Assembly (NCBI RefSeq): GCF_018614955.1
Contig: NZ_JAGGNV010000018.1
Span: forward strand, 62,001 to 126,000
From: Variovorax paradoxus
GTDB lineage: Bacteria; Pseudomonadota; Gammaproteobacteria; Burkholderiales; Burkholderiaceae_C
DNA: 64,000 nt
Direction of reading: 5' to 3'
The stretch's first letter is position 1, and each line of letters begins with the position of its first letter. Shown here piece by piece: positions 40,921-48,424 of this stretch. The notes under the pieces were generated by a model. It ran no database searches. It was not told where the DNA came from and was given only the letters and a program-made list of their open reading frames with translations. Position numbers and translations under genes: made by a program.

Positions 40921-42399
40921 GTGGCCACCGACTCCTCCCAGCAGCGCTACTACCGCGCGCCCTGCCCCGGCTGCGGCGCGCCCGTCGAATTCCGTTCGGC
41001 GCAGTCGACGCACGCCGTCTGCCCCTATTGCCGGAGCACCGTGGTGCGCCAGGGCGACACGCTCGCGCGCACCGGCAAGATGGCGGAGCTGTTCGACGAC
41101 TTCAGCCCGCTGCAGCTGTTCGCCGCCGGCCGCATCCAGGACCAGCCCTTCACGCTGGTCGGTCGCCTGCAATACAGCTACGACGGCGGGCGCTGGACCG
41201 AGTGGATCGCAGCGCTCGACGGTGACCGTACCGGCATCCTGAGCGAGGACAACGGCGCCTTCGTTTTCTCGCTGCCCTTCGAGCTGCAGCGCGAAGCCCC
41301 GCATCCGGCCGAACTGCGCGTCGGCGCCACCACCGCCTTCAACGGCCAGAGCTACACGGTGGCCTCGAACGAGCAGGTCCGCCTGGTGTCGGCGCAGGGC
41401 GAGCTGCCGCGGCTGCCCGAGCTCGGCCGGCCCTTCGCGGTGGTCGAGCTGCGCAGCGACAAGGGGCTGGTGCTCAGCCTCGACTACGACACCCAGCCGC
41501 CGGGCGCCTACCTCGGCCGCGCGGTGCAGCTCGAAGACCTGCAGCTCACCGGCCTGCGCGACGAGTCGGCCAAGGACGAGAAGGGCCGCAGCTTCAATTG
41601 CCCGAACTGCGGCTCGCCGGTCACCGTCAACCTGGCGGACAGCAAGAGCATCACCTGCCGCGCCTGCAACAGCATCATCGACCTGACGCAGGGCATCGGC
41701 GGCGAGCTGAAGCATGCGGTGCAGGACGAACCGGTCCAGCCGCTGATCCCGATCGGCACCGTGGGCCAGTTCCAGGGTGCGCAGTGGCAGGTCGTCGGCT
41801 TCCAGCACCGCATGGGCGTGGCGCCCGGCGACGACGAACATTTCGGCTGGAACGAGTACCTGCTCTACAACAAGAAGCGCGGCTTCAGCTTCCTGGTCGA
41901 TGCCGAAGACGGCTGGAGCATGGTCAAGCCCACCACCGGCGCGCCGACCATGGCCGAGAACGGTTCCAGGGCCACCTACCTCGGCAAGGTCTATCAGCAG
42001 CAGTACGCCTACAACGCCGAGACCGGCTACGTGGCGGGCGAGTTCTACTGGCAGGTCGAGCGCGGGCAGAAGACTTTCAATCGCGATTTCGCCAGCGGCA
42101 GCGCGCTGTTGTCGATGGAGCGTTCGGCCAAGGAGCTGACCTGGTCCTCGGGCAGCAAGGTCGACAGCGCGGCCGTGGCCGCCGCGTTCAAGCTCGACGG
42201 CAAGAAAGACATGTTCAAGCGCGGCGACGCGCTGCCCGTGAGCGCGGCCTCCAGCCTGGGCTGCGGCACGATCATCCTGATCATCGTGGTGATCATCATC
42301 CTGCTGATCATCCTGAGCACCTGCAGCAGTTCGAGCGGCGGCACGCGCAGCTCGGGCGGCTCCTACGGCGGCTATTCGAGTGGCGGCGGCCACAAATGA
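40921..42399 (+). CDS. DUF4178 protein with two zinc ribbons
   Basis: This 492-residue protein begins with a CxxC..CxxC ribbon (CPGCGAPVEF..VCPYCRS) and has a second ribbon near residue 223 (FNCPNCGSPVTVN..ITCRACNS). DUF4178 domains lie around them: DDEHFGWNEYLLYNKKRGFSFLVDAEDGWSMV in one, LVGRLQYSYDGGRWTEW in the other. A C-terminal membrane helix (CGTIILIIVVIIILLIIL) and a Ser/Gly tail follow. The start is a GTG at 40921. It is bound to neighbours encoding SPFH, DUF350 and aminopropyltransferase proteins. No biochemical activity is established for the domain. Confidence 0.86.
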   Translation: MATDSSQQRYYRAPCPGCGAPVEFRSAQSTHAVCPYCRSTVVRQGDTLARTGKMAELFDDFSPLQLFAAGRIQDQPFTLVGRLQYSYDGGRWTEWIAALDGDRTGILSEDNGAFVFSLPFELQREAPHPAELRVGATTAFNGQSYTVASNEQVRLVSAQGELPRLPELGRPFAVVELRSDKGLVLSLDYDTQPPGAYLGRAVQLEDLQLTGLRDESAKDEKGRSFNCPNCGSPVTVNLADSKSITCRACNSIIDLTQGIGGELKHAVQDEPVQPLIPIGTVGQFQGAQWQVVGFQHRMGVAPGDDEHFGWNEYLLYNKKRGFSFLVDAEDGWSMVKPTTGAPTMAENGSRATYLGKVYQQQYAYNAETGYVAGEFYWQVERGQKTFNRDFASGSALLSMERSAKELTWSSGSKVDSAAVAAAFKLDGKKDMFKRGDALPVSAASSLGCGTIILIIVVIIILLIILSTCSSSSGGTRSSGGSYGGYSSGGGHK

Positions 42400-42420
42400 C
42401 GTTTTTTTCCGGAGGTCCTT

Positions 42421-42642
42421 ATGTTGGGAATTGAATGGTTACGGCCCGCGGCCTTCCTGGGCTCGATCCTCTACGCGGTCATCGGCGTGCTGATGTTCTG
42501 GATCACCTTCCTGCTCATCGACAAGTTCACGCCCTATGACCTGTGGCAGGAGATCGTCGAGAAGCAGAACGTGGCGCTCGGCTTGGTGGTGGCCGCGATG
42601 AGCCTCGGCATCTGCGTCATCGTCGCAGCCGCCATCCATTGA
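42421..42642 (+). CDS. DUF350 small membrane protein (YjfL-like)
   Basis: The 73-residue protein has two predicted helices (FLGSILYAVIGVLMFWITFLL; VALGLVVAAMSLGICVIVAAAI) with the DUF350 motif DLWQEIVEKQNVALGLV between them. DUF350 proteins occur in small operons with stress and polyamine-related genes, including yjfL in E. coli. GGAGG lies at 42411, a good ribosome-binding site. It is 21 bases after the DUF4178 gene. Function unknown. Confidence 0.85.
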   Translation: MLGIEWLRPAAFLGSILYAVIGVLMFWITFLLIDKFTPYDLWQEIVEKQNVALGLVVAAMSLGICVIVAAAIH

Positions 42643-42644
42643 GC

Positions 42645-42724
42645 CCCCCGGCTTGCCACTTCGTGTGCTTGGCCACCCCCCGCGGGGGAGGCTCGGCCGC
42701 CTTGGGGCGGCCCGGCGGCGGCCG
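42645..42724. repeat. GC-rich intergenic repeat typical of Comamonadaceae
   Basis: The segment contains CCACCCCCCGCGGGGGAGGC and CTTGGGGCGGCCCGGCG. I recognise this type from Acidovorax/Variovorax intergenic regions, where it recurs many times. It separates DUF350 from the aminopropyltransferase. One copy is visible here; the family assignment is from memory. Confidence 0.4.
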
Positions 42725-44281
42725 ATGAGCGAGGCACCCATGTCCGCGCGCCCCGCTGCGGGGAGTGGACCGCAGCCCGTCGAGATCGCGCTGCTCGCCA
42801 GCGTGTTCGTGGTCGCGGCCTGCGGGCTGGTCTACGAGCTGAGTGCGGCGGCGCTGAGCTCCTACCTGCTCGGCGACTCGGTGCTGCAGTTCAGCACCAT
42901 CATCGGCACCTACCTGTTCGCGATGGGCGTGGGCTCCTGGCTCTCGCGCTACTTCGAACGCCAGCTGCCGGCGCATTTCCTGCGCATCGAGCTGATGGTG
43001 GCGCTGGTCGGCGGCGCGCTGCCTGCGCTGCTCTTCATCGCCAATGCCTACGTTCCGGGCGCGTTCCGCCTGCTGCTCTACGGGCTGGTGCTGGTGGTCG
43101 GCACGCTGGTCGGGCTCGAGATTCCGCTCGTGATGCGCATCCTGCGACGCAACGTGGTGCTCAAGGACCTGGTCTCGCAGGTCCTGACCTTCGACTACCT
43201 CGGCGCGCTCGCGGTGTCGGTCGCCTTCCCGCTGCTGCTGGTGCCGCAACTCGGCATGATCCGCACCGGCCTGCTCTTCGGGCTCATGAACGCGGCGGTG
43301 GCGTTGTGGGCGCTCTGGCTGTTTCGCCACGAGTTGCGCCGCGTCGGCGCGCATGCGCTGGCCTGCGTGCTGGCGCTCGGCGCGCTGGCCGGCGCCTTCG
43401 TGTTCGCCGAGCACATCACGACGCTGGCCGAGGACAAGTTCTATCAGGACCGCATCGTGTTCAGCGCAAGCTCGCCCTACCAGCGCATCGTGGTCACGCG
43501 CGGCAGCGCCGGGCATCGCCTGTTCCTCAACGGCAACCTGCAGTTCGCGGAGCGCGACGAGTACCGCTATCACGAGGCGCTGGTGCATCCCGTGATGGCC
43601 GCGCACGGCGCGCCGAAGAAGGTCGCCGTGCTTGGCGGCGGCGACGGCATGGCGGTGCGCGAGATCCTCAAGTACCCGTCGGTGGAAAGCGTCACGCTGG
43701 TCGAGCTCGATCCCAACATGACGCGGCTCTTCAGCGAGCACGAGACCCTGGCCGCATTGAACGGCGACGCGCTGAAGTCGCCGAAGGTCCGCATCGTCAA
43801 CTCCGACGCCTTCCAGTGGCTGCAGCAGGCCGGCGAGATCTTCGACGTCATCGTGGTCGATTTCCCCGACCCGACCAACTTCGCGATCGGCAAGCTCTAC
43901 ACCAATTCCTTTTATGCGCTGCTCGACAAGCGCTTGTCCGCCAGCGGTTATGCCGTGATCCAGACCACCTCGCCGCTGGTGGCGCGCAAGAGCTTCTGGA
44001 CCGTGGCCGCCACCGTCGAATCGGTGGGCCTGCTCGCGACGCCCTATCACGCCCACGTGCCGAGCTTCGGCGAGTGGGGCTACGTCATCGCGAGCCGGCG
44101 GCCCTACCGGCTGCCCGATGCCCTGCCCGACGGACTGCGCTTTCTCGCGCTGTCCGCGGTGCCGCAACTGTTCGAGTTCCCGCGCGACATGGCGCGCGTG
44201 CCGGCCGAAGTGAACCGGCTGTCGAACCAGACGCTGGTCACGACCTACGAGCAGGAATGGGGCAAGGTCACGGGCCACTAG
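42725..44281 (+). CDS. membrane-anchored spermidine-synthase-like aminopropyltransferase
   Basis: This 518-residue protein fuses about seven N-terminal helices (LLASVFVVAACGLVYELSAAAL and onward) to a C-terminal spermidine-synthase domain from about residue 250. The SAM-site motif VLGGGDGMAVREILKY and the Asp-containing VVDFPDPTNF (the position of the catalytic Asp of SpeE) are kept. It likely transfers an aminopropyl group at the membrane; the acceptor is unknown. The longer frame from 42653 reads through an intergenic repeat and was not used. It is followed with no gap by the flavin oxidase. Confidence 0.87.
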   Translation: MSEAPMSARPAAGSGPQPVEIALLASVFVVAACGLVYELSAAALSSYLLGDSVLQFSTIIGTYLFAMGVGSWLSRYFERQLPAHFLRIELMVALVGGALPALLFIANAYVPGAFRLLLYGLVLVVGTLVGLEIPLVMRILRRNVVLKDLVSQVLTFDYLGALAVSVAFPLLLVPQLGMIRTGLLFGLMNAAVALWALWLFRHELRRVGAHALACVLALGALAGAFVFAEHITTLAEDKFYQDRIVFSASSPYQRIVVTRGSAGHRLFLNGNLQFAERDEYRYHEALVHPVMAAHGAPKKVAVLGGGDGMAVREILKYPSVESVTLVELDPNMTRLFSEHETLAALNGDALKSPKVRIVNSDAFQWLQQAGEIFDVIVVDFPDPTNFAIGKLYTNSFYALLDKRLSASGYAVIQTTSPLVARKSFWTVAATVESVGLLATPYHAHVPSFGEWGYVIASRRPYRLPDALPDGLRFLALSAVPQLFEFPRDMARVPAEVNRLSNQTLVTTYEQEWGKVTGH

Positions 44282-45853
44282 ATGAAACGCCGTGAATTCC
44301 TCGGCGCTGCGGCAGCGGGTGCTGCCGCCGTTGCGGGCTGCGAGGCGCCGCACCGCATCGAAGGCGGCTTCACCGGCATCGATGTCGAGCGCGGTCACGC
44401 GTTGCGCGATGGCGCCTGGGGCGCCGGCGCGCCAGCCGGCGTGCGCCGTACGCGCGTCGTCATTGCAGGCGGCGGCGTGGCTGGCCTCGCCGCCGCACGC
44501 GCATTGCGGCTCGCCGGCATCGAGGACTTCGTGCTGCTCGAGCTCGAGGACACGGCCGGCGGCAACAGCCGCGGCGGCCAGGTCGGCGGTATCGCCTGCC
44601 CGCTCGGCGCGCACTACCTGCCGGTGCCGGGCGACGAGGCGCGCGAAGTGCAGGACCTGCTCGAAGAACTGGGCCTGCGCCGGCGCGTGGCGGGCCGCTG
44701 GGAATACGAGGAGCGGCACCTGTGCCACAGCCCGCAGGAACGCCTGTTCTTCCAGGGCGCGTGGCAGGACGGCCTGTTGCCCGTGCAGGGCGTGGGCGAG
44801 GCCACGCTGGCGCAGTACCGCCGCTTCGCGCAGCGCGTGGAGACTTTGCGGCACACGGTGCGCTTTTCGATTCCCGTGCTGCGGGCGCAGCCTGCACCGC
44901 CCTTGCTGGCGCTGGACGCCGTGCCCTTCGGCGTCTGGCTCGACCGCGAAGGCTTTACCGACCCGCAGCTGCGCTGGTACCTCGACTACAGCTGCCGCGA
45001 CGACTACGGTGCCGGCATCGCCCAGGTCTCGGCCTGGGCCGGCATCCACTACTTCGCCAGCCGCCATGGTTTCCATGCGCCGGGCGAGGACGGCGCCGAG
45101 CGCGATGCGGTGCTGACCTGGCCCGAGGGCAACGGCTGGCTCGCGCGCCGGCTCGCTGACCCGCTCCGCGATCGCTTGAAGACGGGCCACGCCGTCGTGC
45201 GCATCGCGGACACCCGTTCAGGGGTCGAGGTCGATGCCTTCGATGTCGCCGCCCGGTCGCGCGTGCGCTGGCAGGCCGAGCGCTGCATCGTCGCGCTGCC
45301 GGTGTTCATCGCCGCGCGCGTGGTCGAGAACCCGCCCGAGCTGCTGCGCCATGCGGCCGCGCACCTGGGCTACGCGCCGTGGCTGGTCGCCAACGTGCAT
45401 CTGCGCGGCCCGCTGGCCGACCGGCCCGGCGCGGCGCCGAGCTGGGACAACGTGATCTACGGCACGCGCGGGCTCGGCTATGTCGACGCGCGCCACCAGG
45501 CGCTGGACCCGACGCCGGGCGCCACCGTGTTGAGCTGGTATCGCCCGCTCGGCCCCAGCGCCTATGACGGGCCGGACGGCCGCCGCCGGCTGCTCGATCG
45601 TCCATGGACGGCCTGGCGCGACGACTTGCTGGCCGAACTCTCGCTGCCCCACGCAGACCTCGCCGAGCTCGCCACCCGCATCGAGATCACGCGCTACGGC
45701 CACGCGATGGTGATACCGGCGCCCGGCCTGCTCACCCAGCTCGGCGCGCGAGAGCGCGTCGTCGCCGGCCGGCTGGCCTTCGCGCACAGCGACTGGTCGG
45801 GCTATTCGATCTTCGAAGAAGCGTTCACGCGCGGACATCTTGCAGCGGCGTGA
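44282..45853 (+). CDS. Tat-exported lipoprotein, FAD-dependent amine-oxidase-like
   Basis: The 523-residue product starts with a twin-arginine motif (KRREFLGAAA) and a lipobox ending in Cys20 (VAGC), predicting export folded and lipid anchoring. The FAD site is GGGVAGLAAARALRLAG with the following LLELEDTAGGNSRGGQ, as in polyamine and monoamine oxidases. The C-terminus HSDWSGYSIFEEAFTRG is typical of the FAD-binding end. It starts on the base after the aminopropyltransferase stop. The pair suggests formation and oxidation of an amine-bearing molecule at the cell envelope. Substrate unknown. Confidence 0.87.
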   Translation: MKRREFLGAAAAGAAAVAGCEAPHRIEGGFTGIDVERGHALRDGAWGAGAPAGVRRTRVVIAGGGVAGLAAARALRLAGIEDFVLLELEDTAGGNSRGGQVGGIACPLGAHYLPVPGDEAREVQDLLEELGLRRRVAGRWEYEERHLCHSPQERLFFQGAWQDGLLPVQGVGEATLAQYRRFAQRVETLRHTVRFSIPVLRAQPAPPLLALDAVPFGVWLDREGFTDPQLRWYLDYSCRDDYGAGIAQVSAWAGIHYFASRHGFHAPGEDGAERDAVLTWPEGNGWLARRLADPLRDRLKTGHAVVRIADTRSGVEVDAFDVAARSRVRWQAERCIVALPVFIAARVVENPPELLRHAAAHLGYAPWLVANVHLRGPLADRPGAAPSWDNVIYGTRGLGYVDARHQALDPTPGATVLSWYRPLGPSAYDGPDGRRRLLDRPWTAWRDDLLAELSLPHADLAELATRIEITRYGHAMVIPAPGLLTQLGARERVVAGRLAFAHSDWSGYSIFEEAFTRGHLAAA

Positions 45854-45886
45854 AGCCACCGTCAGGCTTCGCCGGCGGCGGATCCT

Positions 45887-45922
45887 TTGACGTGGTTTTG
45901 CAGAATGGCGCAAAATGCGCCA
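45887..45922 (+). promoter_or_regulatory. promoter and operator of the toxin-antitoxin pair
   Basis: A perfect inverted repeat TGGCGCA/TGCGCCA with a 3-base spacer (45906-45922) overlaps a -10-like CAAAAT, with TTGACG (45887-45892) about 18 bases before it. Such an operator fits autoregulation by a ribbon-helix-helix antitoxin. It ends 14 bases before the antitoxin start. Confidence 0.65.
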
Positions 45923-45936
45923 ATCAGGAGAAAACC

Positions 45937-46305
45937 ATGTCCACGGCAACCCCCTTTGCTTCGGTCAAGCTTCCGGCCGCGCTGGTCGACAAGGCGCGCG
46001 ACGCGGCGCAACCCATGCGCCGTTCGGTGGCCAGCCAGATCGAATACTGGGCCACCCTGGGCCGCGCGCTGGAGCAGGCGGGCCTGTCCACGCAGGATAG
46101 CCAAGCGCTGATTGCGCGCGAGGAATCGGCGGCCAATGCCGTCGAGGTCAACGTGCAACCCGCCCTCTCGCCCGAACTCGACGCCTTGCACGGCCACGTG
46201 CTGGCATTGGCGCAGTCCGGCGCGTTGGCTGAGCGCGCCAAGGTGGCGGTGGCCGAGAACCGCGCCAAGGCAGCGCCCCGTGCGCGTGGCCGCAACGCGG
46301 CCTGA
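45937..46305 (+). CDS. ParD-like antitoxin
   Basis: This 122-residue protein has an N-terminal ribbon-helix-helix-type segment (FASVKLPAALVDKARDAAQPM) followed by RRSVASQIEYWATLGRALE, the pattern of the ParD-like antitoxin family. The Ala/Arg-rich C-terminal half is expected to bind the toxin. AGGAG precedes the start. Its stop overlaps the toxin start (TGATG), so the two are coupled. The inverted repeat upstream fits self-repression. Confidence 0.82.
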   Translation: MSTATPFASVKLPAALVDKARDAAQPMRRSVASQIEYWATLGRALEQAGLSTQDSQALIAREESAANAVEVNVQPALSPELDALHGHVLALAQSGALAERAKVAVAENRAKAAPRARGRNAA

Positions 46306-46904
46306 TGCCGGTTCTCCACCTGATCGCCGGCCCCAACGGCGCAGGCAAGTCGACGCTCTATCGTTACCTGATCCAGCCGCGCTATCCGCAGCTGCCCTTC
46401 ATCAACGCCGATCTGTACGAGCGCGAGCAGCTCGGCCATGTCCGCCATGCGGTCCGGCGCTCCGAAGCCGCCCGGGCCTGGGCCGATGCGCAACGCGAGG
46501 TCCATCTGCGCGCCGGGCAGTCCTTCGTCAGCGAAACCGTTTTTTCGCATCCTTCCAAACTGCAGCTTATCGCCGATGCGCGTGCGCTCGGCTTCGAGGT
46601 GGTGCTGTACATCGTGTGCCTCGACGAGCCGCGCCGGTTGCTGGAACGCGTGCAGCAGCGCGTTCACGAAGGCGGCCACAGCGTGCCCGCGAACAAGATC
46701 CTGGCGCGCTATCCGCGCACGCTCGAGAACCTGCGGCAGGCGGTGCGCGAGGTGCAGCTCGCGATGCTGTTCGATGCGACGGACACCGACGCCGGCGGGC
46801 CGCACCTCGTAGCGTCGGTCGTTGCGAGCCAGCTCCAGCCGCACGGGCCCTGGCTGCCTGCCTGGGCGCACAGGGTGCTGAGCCCGCTGGGCGATACGGC
46901 TTAG
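46305..46904 (+). CDS. zeta-like toxin (P-loop kinase)
   Basis: The 199-residue protein has a Walker A GPNGAGKSTLYRYLI near residue 9 and the zeta-like sequence RAGQSFVSETVFSHPSKLQLI with the acidic residue that binds the substrate. Zeta toxins phosphorylate UDP-N-acetylglucosamine, and related kinases act on other sugars. The preceding antitoxin is ParD-like, not epsilon-like, so this belongs to the hybrid group. Its stop overlaps the convergent pepP stop (TTAG). Confidence 0.82.
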   Translation: MPVLHLIAGPNGAGKSTLYRYLIQPRYPQLPFINADLYEREQLGHVRHAVRRSEAARAWADAQREVHLRAGQSFVSETVFSHPSKLQLIADARALGFEVVLYIVCLDEPRRLLERVQQRVHEGGHSVPANKILARYPRTLENLRQAVREVQLAMLFDATDTDAGGPHLVASVVASQLQPHGPWLPAWAHRVLSPLGDTA

Positions 46905-48286
46905 GGCCGCATCAGCGCCTCGATCTCGTCGGCCTTGACCGGCACGCCGCGCGAGATCAGCTCGCAGCCGCTCTCGGTGACGATCGCGTCGTCCTCGATG
47001 CGGATGCCGATGTTGTGGAACTGCTCCGGCACGCCTTCGCCCGGGCGCACGTAGATGCCCGGCTCGATGGTCAGCACCATGCCCGGCTTCAGGATACGGC
47101 TGGGCCGGTTCTGGATGACTTCGTTTGACAGCGGATCCTTGCGTTCGCTCACCTCGCCCACCTGGGTCGGCTCGACGTAGCTGCCGCAGTCGTGCACGTC
47201 CATGCCCAGCCAGTGGCCGGTACGGTGCATGTAGAACGGGAAGTACGCGCGCTGCTCGATCACGTCGTCGACGCTGCCCACCTTGTTGGCGTCGAGCAGG
47301 CCCAGGTCCAGCATGCCCTGCGCCAGCACCTTCACCGTGGCGTCGTGCGGATCGTTGAAGCGCTGTCCGGCCCGGGTGACCGCGACCGCCGCATCCTGGC
47401 TCGCCAGCACGAGGTCGTACAACGCGCGCTGCGGGCCGGTGAACTTGCCGTTGGCCGGAAAAGTCCGCGTGATATCGCTGGCGTAGCCGTCGAGTTCGCA
47501 GCCGGCGTCGATCAGCACCAGCTCGCCGTCGCGCACCGGCGCCACGTCGGCGCGGTAGTGCAGCACGCAGGCGTTGGCGCCGGCGGCCACGATCGAGCTG
47601 TAGGCCGGGTATTGGGAGCCGCCGAGCCGGAATTCGTGCAGCAACTCGGCGTCGAGGTGGTACTCGCGCACGTCCTTGCCCTCGCGCAGCATGCGCGCCG
47701 ACAGCTGCATGGCGCGGATGTGGGCCCGGGCGCTGATCTGCGCCGCGCGGCGCATGGTGTCCTGCTCCTGCGCATCCTTGACGAGCCGCATCTCGTCGAG
47801 CGGCCCGCACAGGTCGCGCTGCTCTTCGGGGCACAGCGCTCCGTAGCGCACCCGGGCGCGCACCGCCGACAGCCAGCCGTCGATGCGCGATTCCAGCCCC
47901 TTGTGCGTCGCGAAGGGGTACCAGACGGTCGACCTGTTCTCCAATAGCCGGGGCAGACGGGTGTCGAGTTCGTCGATCGGGAAGGCCTCGTCGACGCCCA
48001 GTGCGGCCGGCGCTGCCTCCGGCCCCAGCCGGTAGCCGTCCCAGATTTCCCGCTCCAGGTCCTTGGGCGCGCAGAACAACGTGGCACGACCTTCGCTTGT
48101 GAGTACCAGCCAGGCGTTCGGCTCGGTGAAGCCCGTCAGGTAATAGAAGTAGCTGTCGTGGCGGTACAGGAAGTCGCTGTCCCGATTGCGTTGCCGCTCG
48201 GGAGCAGTGGGAATGATGGCGATTCCATCTGCACCCAAGTAAGTAGAAAGACGTACACGGCGAGCGGCTTGATGATTTGCGGTCAT
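46901..48286 (-). CDS. pepP: Xaa-Pro aminopeptidase (aminopeptidase P)
   Basis: The enzyme removes N-terminal residues that precede proline. The 461-residue protein has the creatinase-like N-domain (RLSTYLGADGIAIIPTAPE, YYLTGF) and the metallopeptidase half. The five metal ligands are in IDAGCELDGYASDITRTFP (two Asp), HRTGHWLGMDVHD (His), TIEPGIYV (Glu) and TESGCELIS (Glu). The start MTANHQAARRVRLSTY at 48286 was chosen from family resemblance; the open frame continues upstream without homology. No strong ribosome-binding site is seen. The gene is divergent from the first lipoprotein. Confidence 0.93.
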   Translation of the reverse strand: MTANHQAARRVRLSTYLGADGIAIIPTAPERQRNRDSDFLYRHDSYFYYLTGFTEPNAWLVLTSEGRATLFCAPKDLEREIWDGYRLGPEAAPAALGVDEAFPIDELDTRLPRLLENRSTVWYPFATHKGLESRIDGWLSAVRARVRYGALCPEEQRDLCGPLDEMRLVKDAQEQDTMRRAAQISARAHIRAMQLSARMLREGKDVREYHLDAELLHEFRLGGSQYPAYSSIVAAGANACVLHYRADVAPVRDGELVLIDAGCELDGYASDITRTFPANGKFTGPQRALYDLVLASQDAAVAVTRAGQRFNDPHDATVKVLAQGMLDLGLLDANKVGSVDDVIEQRAYFPFYMHRTGHWLGMDVHDCGSYVEPTQVGEVSERKDPLSNEVIQNRPSRILKPGMVLTIEPGIYVRPGEGVPEQFHNIGIRIEDDAIVTESGCELISRGVPVKADEIEALMRP

Positions 48287-48289
48287 AAC

Positions 48290-48424
48290 GTCACTATGCA
48301 ATACCTTTGTAACTCCACTAGGGGAGAGTGGAAAAACACCAGGAAAAGATTTGCAAGAAGGGTTGCCCGGTAGGACGCCTCCCACGTACAAACGCACATC
48401 TTTGTCAAATTGGAGGTGTTTTTG
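48290..48424 (+). promoter_or_regulatory. leader of lipoprotein 1, homologous to the leader of lipoprotein 2
   Basis: About 79 bases (48290-48368) align with 50561-50638, with shared blocks GGAAA, AGGAAAAGA, TGCAAGA and GGTTGC. Two small hairpins are kept in both: CCACT/AGTGG (48315-48331) and GCAA/TTGC (48353-48366). The ribosome-binding GGAGG is at 48412. The conservation suggests a duplicated regulatory element. The block starts 4 bases from the pepP start. Confidence 0.5.

Noticed and set aside
42653..42724. 24-residue N-terminal extension of the aminopropyltransferase
   Set aside because: It is translated from an intergenic GC-rich repeat; the membrane domain begins after the ATG at 42725.
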